From positions 1 through 40,864 of IMG/VR virus record IMGVR_UViG_3300032308_000708: DNA of 40,864 nt. The stretch is one strand, 5' to 3'. The notes under the pieces are model-generated. The model was given only the letters and a program-made list of their open reading frames with translations, made no database searches and was not told the origin of the DNA. This stretch comes from a virus. Shown piece by piece: positions 32,712-39,639 of this stretch (position 1 is its first letter; each line of letters starts with the position of its first letter). Position numbers and translations under genes: made by a program.

Positions 32712-32747
32712 TTTTAACTTAAAAAACATAGAAAGAAGGAAACTAAA

Positions 32748-34112
32748 ATGTATTTAACAGAACAACTAGAGCAGAAGTGGTCACCAGTTCTTGACCACAA
32801 CGGCTTAAACGAAATTAAAGACCCATACCGTCGTGCGGTTACTGCTGTCATCCTTGAAAATCAAGAAAAGGCAATGGCAGAAGAGTCCCGCACACTTAAC
32901 GAAGCTGCTCCTACCAACTCTGGTGGCGGTCTCGGATCTGGTACATCAGTTGGTTCATACGATCCAATTTTGATTTCACTAGTTCGTCGTGCGCTTCCAA
33001 ACCTCATTGCTTATGATGTTTGTGGCGTTCAGCCAATGACCGGTCCAACCGGCCTCATCTTTGCTATGCGTTCACGCTATACAGCAATGGGTGGCCAGAA
33101 TGCTGGTACAACAAACGAAGCATTGTTCTTTGAAGCTAACTCTGCATTCTCTTCACAGAACTCAGCTGCTGGTCTTGCTGGCGCTGTTTCTGGCGATGCT
33201 GCTAATACAAATCCTGTTGCTGATCTTGCTACAGCTTCTGCTTACGGTGTTGGTAAAGGCATGACAACAGCACAGGCTGAGGCTCTCGGCGATGCTGCTG
33301 GCAACATGTTCTCAGAAATGGCCTTCTCAATTGATAAGGTCACTGTTACTGCTCGTAGCCGTGCGCTAAAAGCAGAATACACCACAGAACTTGCACAGGA
33401 CCTTAAAGCAATTCACGGTCTTGATGCTGAGACAGAGCTTGCTAACATTCTCTCAACAGAGATTCTTGCTGAAATCAATCGTGAGGTTATCCGCACAATT
33501 TACCGTTCAGCAACAGTTGGCGCTCAGTATGGTGTAACAACCGCTGGTACATTTGATCTTGATACAGACTCAAACGGCCGTTGGTCAGTTGAGAAGTTCA
33601 AAGGTCTTATTTTCCACATTGAGCGTGAGTGTAACGCTATCGCCAAGGCAACCCGTCGCGGCAAGGGTAACATCCTCATTGTTTCATCAGATGTTGCATC
33701 TGCTATGGCAATGGCCGGTGTTCTCGACTACGCTCCTGCTATGTCAACAAATCTAACCGTTGACGATACTGGCAACACATTTGCTGGTGTTATGCACGGC
33801 CGTGTTAAGGTCTATATCGATCCTTACTTCGGTGGTTCAGCAAACGGCGACGAGCTAGTAACCGTTGGTTACCGTGGTCAGTCACCATTTGACGCTGGTC
33901 TATTCTACTGCCCATACGTTCCACTACAGATGGTTCGTGCTATCGGCCAGGATACATTCCAGCCAAAGATTGGATTTAAGACCCGCTACGGCATGGTTGC
34001 TAATCCATTCGCTACATCAGCTGGTACAGGTGCTGTTGGTGACCGTTCAACCAATTCTGGTAACGACACAAACATCTACTATCGTATCTTTAAAGTAAGA
34101 AATCTAACCTAA
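32748..34112 (+). CDS. gp23: Major capsid protein gp23
   Basis: A 454-residue HK97-fold capsid protein. The start MYLTEQLEQKWSPVLDHNGL and the segment DPYRRAVTAVILENQEKAM are classic T4-like gp23. The maturation site is LNE-A (Glu52-Ala53), cut by gp21. The mature part includes PILISLVRRALPNLIAYDVCGVQPM, IFAMRSRYT, FSIDKVTVTARSRALKAEYT, TELAQDLKAIHGLDAE, EINREVIRTIYRSA and GYRGQSPFDAGLFYCPYVPLQ (each spread along the family order). T4 gp23 is 521 residues. Codon choice here is visibly more C-ending than in neighbouring genes, as expected for the most abundant protein. AGAAGGA lies eight bases before the ATG; no late box lies in the short gap before it. Confidence 0.97.
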   Translation: MYLTEQLEQKWSPVLDHNGLNEIKDPYRRAVTAVILENQEKAMAEESRTLNEAAPTNSGGGLGSGTSVGSYDPILISLVRRALPNLIAYDVCGVQPMTGPTGLIFAMRSRYTAMGGQNAGTTNEALFFEANSAFSSQNSAAGLAGAVSGDAANTNPVADLATASAYGVGKGMTTAQAEALGDAAGNMFSEMAFSIDKVTVTARSRALKAEYTTELAQDLKAIHGLDAETELANILSTEILAEINREVIRTIYRSATVGAQYGVTTAGTFDLDTDSNGRWSVEKFKGLIFHIERECNAIAKATRRGKGNILIVSSDVASAMAMAGVLDYAPAMSTNLTVDDTGNTFAGVMHGRVKVYIDPYFGGSANGDELVTVGYRGQSPFDAGLFYCPYVPLQMVRAIGQDTFQPKIGFKTRYGMVANPFATSAGTGAVGDRSTNSGNDTNIYYRIFKVRNLT

Positions 34113-34141
34113 TCGTTTATAAGATTAGAGTTGGAAAACTT

Positions 34142-34170
34142 AAAAGAGGGGTTTCGACCCCTCTTTTTTT
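34142..34170 (+). terminator. Intrinsic terminator after gp23
   Basis: A perfect 11-base stem, AAAAGAGGGGT (34142-34152), TTCG loop, ACCCCTCTTTT (34157-34167), with a run of seven T's to 34170. It is a textbook rho-independent terminator 30 bases after the gp23 stop. Confidence 0.92.
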
Positions 34171-34173
34171 ATG

Positions 34174-34181
34174 CCTAAATA
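34174..34181 (+). promoter_or_regulatory. Late promoter-like box after the gp23 terminator
   Basis: CCTAAATA, four bases after the T-run and 16 bases before the ATG of the tube-like gene; restarts transcription behind the terminator. CGGAGG lies between it and the ATG. Confidence 0.5.
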
Positions 34182-34197
34182 ATAGACGGAGGATTAT

Positions 34198-34725
34198 ATG
34201 ACTATAGAATCATTTGCGTCTAATACACCTGACAATACTAGTATTCTTCAAAGTACCAAGTTTACTTTTTTAATTCCTGATATGCCTTTTTTAAAGTATT
34301 TTTGTCAGACTGTGTATCTACCTTCTGTTTCTACATCAGAAGTTATGATTCCTACTCCTTTCTCCGCAACTTATAGACACGGTGATAAAATGGTATTTGA
34401 ACCGTTCACTGTTACCGCATTAATGGATGAAGACCTCCGTGTATGGGAAGAAACATATAAATGGATGAAATCATTAACAAGGCCATCTTCATATGATGAA
34501 TATGCCAGAAAAACTCCAAAAGATGTAATGACGCCTTTATATTTTGACGGTTTCTTAACCATAAACACAAACGCCAACCGATCTAATATTCGTATCAAAT
34601 TCCATAACTGTCATCCAACATCAATTGGTATGGTAAACTTTGATACAAAAGTGGATGCTGATGTTATTCCTACCGCAGACTTTACCTTCCGTTACGATAT
34701 CTTTGAGATTGAAAGATTAAATTGA
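34198..34725 (+). CDS. Tail-tube-fold structural protein (gp19-like paralogue)
   Basis: A 175-residue protein with the layout of tail-tube-type proteins: STKFTFLIPDMPFLKYFCQT, then VYLPSVSTSEVMIPTPF, HGDKMVFEPFTVTALMDEDL, RVWEETYKWMKSL and a C-terminal ADFTFRYDIFEIERL. The 'LPSVS ... TPF ... GDK-x-x-FEPFTV-x-x-x-x-DEDL' pattern parallels 'LPGDN ... FGREIKVAG ... DW-x-x-T-x-x-NDEN' in gp19. The same place, between gp23 and uvsY, is held in some relatives by the tail-completion gene gp3, so that name is possible by position, but the sequence looks more tube-like to me. It has its own late box and ends just before a sigma70 promoter. Confidence 0.6.
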   Translation: MTIESFASNTPDNTSILQSTKFTFLIPDMPFLKYFCQTVYLPSVSTSEVMIPTPFSATYRHGDKMVFEPFTVTALMDEDLRVWEETYKWMKSLTRPSSYDEYARKTPKDVMTPLYFDGFLTINTNANRSNIRIKFHNCHPTSIGMVNFDTKVDADVIPTADFTFRYDIFEIERLN

Positions 34726-34750
34726 CACATTGATTTTATTATGATATAAT
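34722..34750 (+). promoter_or_regulatory. Perfect sigma70 promoter before uvsY
   Basis: TTGACA (34722-34727), a 17-base spacer and TATAAT (34745-34750): both hexamers and the spacing equal the bacterial housekeeping consensus. The uvsY ATG is 24 bases downstream, behind AAGGAG. Read by unmodified host polymerase, it would give early expression of the recombination block. Confidence 0.9.
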
Positions 34751-34774
34751 GTATTCCTTAATAAGGAGTTTGTT

Positions 34775-35242
34775 ATGAATTTACGGCCGCCGGTGAATAT
34801 TGACCAGTTAAATGATGAGTGGGAAAAAGACTGTGATATTGATTTTAAGGATCCAAACATTGATTTAGAACTCCTTAAATTATCTTTCCTTCACTCCAAA
34901 TATTGTCGTATTCGTTCCCATCACAAACAAACTTCTTTTGCTTTGGAGGAAAAGTATAGAACTATGAAAGAACTTCGCCGTGAATGGATAGAAGGAAAAT
35001 CAGAGTTAGAAACTTTACAAAAATATGGATGGAACCAGTGGCAAGGTGTTGCTATCATCACAAGAGTAGCACAGGAATCCAGACTGGCTGACGATCCAGA
35101 ACTCACCAAAATACTATTAAAGAAGAAACTACAAGACCTTATTGTAGAGCAATGTGACCTTTATCTAAAAGAACTTAATGGACGAAACTTTGCTTTAAGA
35201 GGTGTAATTGACAATAGAAGGTTCTTAAAGGGTAATGATTAA
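34775..35242 (+). CDS. uvsY: Recombination mediator UvsY
   Basis: A 155-residue protein assigned as UvsY, which loads the UvsX recombinase on gp32-coated single-stranded DNA. The opening LNDEWEKDCDIDFKDPNIDLE resembles T4 UvsY (L-x-x-x-x-x-KD-x-x-ID), and the helical middle (KLSFLHSKYCRIRSHHKQTS, then LEEKYRTMKELRREWIEG) carries the LHSKY-type motif seen in marine relatives. The C-terminus is DLYLKELNGRNFALRGVIDNRRF, like the 'IKSRGFAIKHIQDMRAF' end of T4 UvsY. It is followed, with an 8-base overlap, by uvsW, the same pair as in T4. Low overall identity with T4 is expected for this family. Confidence 0.85.
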   Translation: MNLRPPVNIDQLNDEWEKDCDIDFKDPNIDLELLKLSFLHSKYCRIRSHHKQTSFALEEKYRTMKELRREWIEGKSELETLQKYGWNQWQGVAIITRVAQESRLADDPELTKILLKKKLQDLIVEQCDLYLKELNGRNFALRGVIDNRRFLKGND

Positions 35243-36701
35243 AATTACAAACAAAGATGAATCCTATATTCACATTGAATGTGATGAAGGTGTTGCATGG
35301 GAACTGCGTGATGCTTTCTCTTTTCGTCCACCTGGATTTCAATTTGTTCCTTCTTATAAGCAAAAATTATGGGATGGTTGGCTAAGACTATTTGATGCTA
35401 ACAAGAGAATTATATACCGTGGACTAGCACCACAGGTAATGAAATGGATAACTGAAAAAGGTTATACCTATACCTATGAAGATGAGGTTTATGATACATC
35501 ATTTTCACTAAATGACGCTATGTCTTTTGTTGAAGGTTTAAATCCAAAACATACGCCTAGAGATTACCAATTACAATCATTCGTTCATGCTATAAGAAGC
35601 AAAAGGCGAATAATCCTTTCTCCTACCGGTTCTGGTAAGTCATTACTATTATACCTTATCTGTAACTATCTCCTTAAACAAGGTAAAAGAGGATTGTTAA
35701 TAGTACCTCGTTCTGCCCTAGTGGAACAAATGTATAGTGATTTTGAGGACTATTCTTTAAAGAATGGTAAAAAAATGGAGAACTATTGTCATCGTGTATA
35801 TTCTGGACGTGATAAAGTTTCCGATAAACCTATAATCATTTCTACTTGGCAATCATTACAAAGGTTACCTAAAGAGTATTTCCAGCAGTTTGATTATGTA
35901 ATATGTGATGAGGTACACCAAGCACAAGCCAAAGCCTTATCAGAAATAGTTACCAAATGTACCAAAACCGAATATAGAGTTGGTGTTACCGGTACATTAT
36001 CTGGTGCCAAGGCTCATGAATGGGTATTGATGGGTTTGTTCGGACAGGTATACAAGGCAACTACATCAAAAGAGTTAATGGATAAGAAACAACTAGCCGA
36101 ACTTACCATCAAATGCCTTATGTTGAAGTATTCACCAGAAGAATGTCAGTATATGAAAACGGCATCATATCAAGAAGAGATTGACTATATTGTATCTAAT
36201 CCTGCTAGAAATAAGTTTATTGTAAATCTATCTCTATCATTAGAAGGTAATACTCTACTACTGTTTAACTTTGTAGAGAAGCACGGTGATGTCCTATATG
36301 ACATGCTAAATAAGAAAGTTAAAGAAGGTCGCAAGGTCTTTTATATACATGGAGGTACAGATGTTGAAGATAGAGAACAGATCCGAAGAATCGTCGAGAC
36401 TGAGCGTGATGCTATTATTGTTGGGTCCGTTGGTGTCCTCAGCACTGGTACTAATATCGTGGCCTTGGATAATGTCATCTTTGCATCTCCTTCCAAGTCC
36501 AAGATTCGTAATTTACAATCAATCGGCCGAGGCCTTAGGGTTAGTGAGACCAAGCAATCCGCCATTCTCTTTGACATTGCCGACGATTTTACTTGGAAAT
36601 CCAGAGAAAACTTTACCCTTAAACATTTCTTTGAAAGAATCAAAACTTATACCGAAGAAAACTTCAAATTCAAAATCTATAAGATACAAATGAAAGATTA
36701 A
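35235..36701 (+). CDS. uvsW: Recombination helicase UvsW
   Basis: A 488-residue superfamily 2 helicase that remodels branched DNA (replication forks, R-loops, Holliday junctions) and in T4 shifts replication from origin to recombination mode. Residues 1-100 are the small N-terminal DNA-binding domain (FQFVPSYKQKLWDGWLRLFD). The helicase core shows the Q-like RDYQLQSFV (109-117), Walker A SPTGSGKS (129-136), LLIVPRSALVEQ, DEVH box (225-228), motif III VTGTL (251-255) and motif VI QSIGRGLR (about 428-435). T4 UvsW is about 500 residues, so this is full length. Confidence 0.94.
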   Translation: MIKITNKDESYIHIECDEGVAWELRDAFSFRPPGFQFVPSYKQKLWDGWLRLFDANKRIIYRGLAPQVMKWITEKGYTYTYEDEVYDTSFSLNDAMSFVEGLNPKHTPRDYQLQSFVHAIRSKRRIILSPTGSGKSLLLYLICNYLLKQGKRGLLIVPRSALVEQMYSDFEDYSLKNGKKMENYCHRVYSGRDKVSDKPIIISTWQSLQRLPKEYFQQFDYVICDEVHQAQAKALSEIVTKCTKTEYRVGVTGTLSGAKAHEWVLMGLFGQVYKATTSKELMDKKQLAELTIKCLMLKYSPEECQYMKTASYQEEIDYIVSNPARNKFIVNLSLSLEGNTLLLFNFVEKHGDVLYDMLNKKVKEGRKVFYIHGGTDVEDREQIRRIVETERDAIIVGSVGVLSTGTNIVALDNVIFASPSKSKIRNLQSIGRGLRVSETKQSAILFDIADDFTWKSRENFTLKHFFERIKTYTEENFKFKIYKIQMKD

Positions 36702-36703
36702 TT

Positions 36704-37120
36704 ATGGAACAGATTATAGAAGAAAATAGAGTTAAGTTTATTCGTCTTAAAAACGGTGATGATATTGTATCAGAAGTCATTGAAATAGGAGAAAATGATC
36801 AAGTAGATTATATGTTACTAAATCCTTTAAAAGTAGTATATATATCTTCTACTACCAGTGATGATTATTTACAGATAGCTTTTATGCCATGGGTCTTTCC
36901 TTCAATATGTATAGAACAAGATTTCTATATTTGTTCTGATGATGTTTTAACTATGGGTAATATAACCGAAAAGATGATAGCATATTATTGGAAAAATATG
37001 GATTATTTTAGTAAAAAAGAAACTAAAAAAGAATCGGTTGAAGAACCTGAAAAACCAGATTCGGAAGAACTTAAAGAAATATTAGATAAACTTTTAACTA
37101 GCACAAGGACATTTCACTAA
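36704..37120 (+). CDS. Uncharacterised protein, possible Sm-like N-terminal domain
   Basis: A 138-residue protein. Residues 9-60 (RVKFIRLKNGDDIVSEVIEI, then YMLLNPLKVVYISS) resemble the short beta unit of small Sm-like proteins found near recombination genes in marine T4-like phages; this is a pattern impression, not a proven homology. The C-terminal 35 residues are Glu/Lys/Pro-rich and probably disordered. It starts two bases after uvsW and its last base is the first base of the next ATG, so it belongs to the uvsY operon. Function unknown. Confidence 0.6.
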   Translation: MEQIIEENRVKFIRLKNGDDIVSEVIEIGENDQVDYMLLNPLKVVYISSTTSDDYLQIAFMPWVFPSICIEQDFYICSDDVLTMGNITEKMIAYYWKNMDYFSKKETKKESVEEPEKPDSEELKEILDKLLTSTRTFH

Positions 37121-37434
37121 TGGCAACAAACACTAACGAATATCTAACATTAGATGATGCTGATTTAGTTGATGATTTCGGATTCACTTTTGGAAATGAA
37201 GATGATATTGTTGCCGAAGCAGTAGCACCTACTTTAGATGAGGTTACGGATCTTAAAAAAAGATTAGAAGCTATTAGGAAGATTTACCTTCCTTTACTAC
37301 AGAACCTATCAAAAAATTCCGACCAACCTATTATCAAATGGCCTGATAGAGGTCCTATCCTTCAAAAGCAGATTGCAAAACTTAATATGCTTACTGCACC
37401 GGCGTTTCCTTCACCTACAGCAAACACTAAGTAA
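37120..37434 (+). CDS. Small conserved protein of the uvsW-gp55 region
   Basis: A 104-residue acidic protein. After an Asp/Glu-rich start it has a helical segment (KKRLEAIRKIYLPLLQNLSK) and a WPDR motif (IIKWPDRGPILQKQIAKLNM). The 'x-LPLLxNLxKNxxxxxIxWPxRxxxLxxQIxK' pattern recurs in a small protein near gp55 in marine T4-like phages; its function is unknown to me. It overlaps the previous stop by one base and is the last gene before a GC-rich hairpin region. Confidence 0.6.
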   Translation: MATNTNEYLTLDDADLVDDFGFTFGNEDDIVAEAVAPTLDEVTDLKKRLEAIRKIYLPLLQNLSKNSDQPIIKWPDRGPILQKQIAKLNMLTAPAFPSPTANTK

Positions 37435-37513
37435 ACGCTTCGCGTTTGTGTCGCTTCGCTCCACGGTGAGCGTTTGGTTAATATTGGTGTAAGTCATGGT
37501 GGTGGAGCGGAGC
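37433..37513 (+). other. GC-rich nested hairpins between the uvsW operon and gp55
   Basis: The 178-base gap before gp55 starts with two inverted repeats. AAACGC-TTC-GCGTTT (37433-37447) overlaps the stop codon. GCTTCGCTCCAC (37453-37464) pairs with GTGGAGCGGAGC (37502-37513) with one G-T pair over a 37-base loop; a small CGCTC/GAGCG stem nests inside it. No T-run follows. It may act as a transcript end, an RNA-stability element or a protein site. The rest of the gap holds the gp55 promoter. Confidence 0.55.
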
Positions 37514-37558
37514 ACATTATACACATATTTATGGAACCTTGTCAAGCTAAATCCGCCA

Positions 37559-37587
37559 TTGACATGAAACTTTTTTTAGTATATAAT
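37559..37587 (+). promoter_or_regulatory. Perfect sigma70 promoter before gp55
   Basis: TTGACA (37559-37564), 17-base spacer, TATAAT (37582-37587). The gp55 ATG is 25 bases downstream behind AAAGAGG. Same architecture as the uvsY promoter, implying early host-polymerase expression of the late sigma factor. Confidence 0.9.
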
Positions 37588-37612
37588 GTTAAATCATTGA
37601 AAAGAGGTTTAT

Positions 37613-38191
37613 ATGATTACCAAAAAGAAACGCAATCACTATGTTGATAATGAAAAATTCTTAGCAGAAATTGTTGAATATAAAGCAAAATGTAAAGAGG
37701 CTTCTGAAAAGGGTTTATCTAAACCTCGTGTTTCCGAATATATTGGTAAATGTATTTACTTAATTGCCGAGAATCTATCACACAAGCCTCGTTTTATGAA
37801 CTACTCATTCCGTGATGAGTTGGTATCTGATGCTATTGAAAACTGTTTCCTTTATTTTGACAATTTTAATCCTACCATTTCACAAAATCCTTTTGCTTAC
37901 TTTACTCAAATCATATACTATGCCTTTCATAGAAGGATTAGTAAAGAAGAAAAAAATCGTTACATTATATACAAAAAATTTCAAGAAAGTGTCCTAGATA
38001 CCTCGGATGCCGCTTTGATGATAGATCATGATGATAACCACTTGATTTCCTCCACAATGTATGATAACCTAAACGAGTTCATAAAGAAGTTTGAAGGTCG
38101 TGAAGCGGAAAAGAAAGAGAAGAGGAAAGCGGCCAAAGAAGGACTTGAAAAGTTTATAGGAGAAGAAGATGAAGGAAGAGAATCAGTTTGA
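37613..38191 (+). CDS. gp55: Late-transcription sigma factor gp55
   Basis: A 192-residue minimal sigma factor. It binds host RNA polymerase core and directs it to TATAAATA-type late promoters, normally with help from the gp45 clamp and gp33. The family core is SKPRVSEYIGKCIYLIAENL, RFMNYSFRDELVSDAIENC, then LYFDNFNPTISQNPFAYFTQ and IIYYAFHRRISKEEKNRYI, corresponding to sigma region 2. The C-terminus is charged and ends with LEKFIGEEDEGRESV, where T4 gp55 carries its clamp-binding tail; that role is inferred. T4 gp55 is 185 residues. The many TAAATA boxes before late genes in this window fit its presence. Confidence 0.93.
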   Translation: MITKKKRNHYVDNEKFLAEIVEYKAKCKEASEKGLSKPRVSEYIGKCIYLIAENLSHKPRFMNYSFRDELVSDAIENCFLYFDNFNPTISQNPFAYFTQIIYYAFHRRISKEEKNRYIIYKKFQESVLDTSDAALMIDHDDNHLISSTMYDNLNEFIKKFEGREAEKKEKRKAAKEGLEKFIGEEDEGRESV

Positions 38192-38378
38192 TGTTCCTTT
38201 CCAGGTTCAGCAGTTGTTAGTAGCAATGCAGGATAAGAAAGAAAGAGTAAATGTCCGTGGCAACTATCGTATGCGCCTTGAGGGAATCAAGAGAGCAATA
38301 GATAAGGCTATTACAGATTATGATACAGAAATGGGGACGGTGACTACCTTTGCTGGTAAACGCCGTAGATCGTCATGA
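38169..38378 (+). CDS. Small unknown ORF between gp55 and gp47 (A)
   Basis: A 69-residue basic protein (FDVPFQVQQLLVAMQDKKER, then RGNYRMRLEGIKRAIDKAIT, ending GKRRRSS). AGGAG lies six bases before the ATG. It overlaps the last 23 bases of gp55 and ends in an ATGA overlap with the next ORF, so it looks translated. Not recognised. Its link to gp55 would allow a transcription-helper role, but nothing in the sequence proves it. Confidence 0.6.
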   Translation: MKEENQFDVPFQVQQLLVAMQDKKERVNVRGNYRMRLEGIKRAIDKAITDYDTEMGTVTTFAGKRRRSS

Positions 38379-38560
38379 CCGATATTGATGATGTGATATC
38401 CGAAATTGATAAAAATATAGAATGGTTCTGTGATAAAATTGTGGAGCCAATTCCTCATAGTAAAGATGATAAAGACAAGATAATGAAAAGAATGATTAAC
38501 CTTGGATGGTTAAGACAGTCTGAATATGAAACATATAAAGAGATCACTAAAGAGGATTGA
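38375..38560 (+). CDS. Small unknown ORF between gp55 and gp47 (B)
   Basis: A 61-residue acidic protein (MTDIDDVISEIDKNIEWFCD, then KIMKRMINLGWLRQSEYETY). It starts in an ATGA overlap with the previous ORF and ends two bases before gp47; the AGAGGA in its last codons serves gp47. Not recognised. Coding status is supported by the tight spacing rather than by homology. Confidence 0.55.
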   Translation: MTDIDDVISEIDKNIEWFCDKIVEPIPHSKDDKDKIMKRMINLGWLRQSEYETYKEITKED

Positions 38561-38562
38561 TA

Positions 38563-39639
38563 ATGGCGAAGATTGCTATGATTACCGATACACACGCAGG
38601 TGTTCGGAATGATAACCCGGCGTTTCATAATTATCAAAAACTTTGTTACGACTGGTTCTTTAATTATATTGATACTAATAATATTAGGTATGTGGTACAC
38701 CTTGGAGACATCTTTGATCGTAGGAAATATATTAACTTCCTATCCGCAAAAAGATGTAGAGAGGACTTCCTCGACCCATTAGAGGACAGAGGTATTGAAA
38801 CACATATCATTCAGGGAAATCATGATAGTTACTATAAAGATACACACGAAGTAAATGCCTTAGATGAACTTGTAGCAGGACGGTATCAGTTTATCCGTAC
38901 CTATGGTCTACCTGAAATAATCAATATAGACGGACTTAATATTCAGATTATGCCTTGGATCACCGACTCTAATCGTGAGGTGGCCATGGATGTTATTATT
39001 CATCCGCGGGCAGAGGTTCTTATGGGTCACTTAGAACTAAACGGTTTTACTATGCATAGAGGGTTAATATCAGATCATGGACTTGATAGGATTACTTTTG
39101 ATAAATTTGATAAAGTTTTTTCGGGTCATTATCATCATCGTTCTACTATTGGTAATGTATCATACATTGGTGCCTTTGCCGAATATACATGGCATGATTA
39201 TTCCGACCCCAGAGGATTTTCTGTATTTGATACTGAGACCAGAGAAATAGAGTTTATACAAAATCCTTACAAGATGTTTCGTTTGGCCAAGTATGATGAT
39301 GTTGCTAACCCGGAGATTGTGGAAAAGATCCAAAACACGGATTTCTCCAAATATAAGAACACCTATGTCAAACTGATTGTGGTAAACAAGTCTAATCCTT
39401 ATACCTTTGACCTTCTCTTTGACTCAATCTACAAGGCTGGACCTTTAGATATTACCGTTGTTGAAGATCCTTCCGTATTGCTAGAGAATGAAGATATGGA
39501 ATCAGTAGATGAAGCGGAAGATACCAGCACAATACTTTCCAAGTATATTGATGGGTTGACTTTGCCGGTGGAATCTGCTAAGATGAAATCATTCATGTTA
39601 GAAGTTTACCAAGATGCACTACAGGTAGAAACTGTATGA
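38563..39639 (+). CDS. gp47: Recombination nuclease subunit gp47 (Mre11-like)
   Basis: A 358-residue metallophosphoesterase, the nuclease half of the gp46/gp47 complex that resects DNA ends for recombination-dependent replication. Start chosen at ATG 38563, seven bases after AGAGGA; an in-frame TTG two codons earlier has no spacing from that site. Metal-binding motifs are ITDTHAG (7-13), HLGDIFDRR (46-54), IIQGNHDSY (82-90), LMGHLELNG and the paired-His FSGHYHHR. The C-terminal third is the capping domain. T4 gp47 is 339 residues. The TGA overlaps the gp46 ATG (ATGA), as expected for a coupled complex. Confidence 0.94.
   Translation: MAKIAMITDTHAGVRNDNPAFHNYQKLCYDWFFNYIDTNNIRYVVHLGDIFDRRKYINFLSAKRCREDFLDPLEDRGIETHIIQGNHDSYYKDTHEVNALDELVAGRYQFIRTYGLPEIINIDGLNIQIMPWITDSNREVAMDVIIHPRAEVLMGHLELNGFTMHRGLISDHGLDRITFDKFDKVFSGHYHHRSTIGNVSYIGAFAEYTWHDYSDPRGFSVFDTETREIEFIQNPYKMFRLAKYDDVANPEIVEKIQNTDFSKYKNTYVKLIVVNKSNPYTFDLLFDSIYKAGPLDITVVEDPSVLLENEDMESVDEAEDTSTILSKYIDGLTLPVESAKMKSFMLEVYQDALQVETV

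Noticed and set aside
38557-38562. TTG start two codons before gp47
   Set aside because: The AGAGGA site abuts this TTG with no spacing but is seven bases from ATG 38563, which also gives the usual MAKIAMITDTH start.
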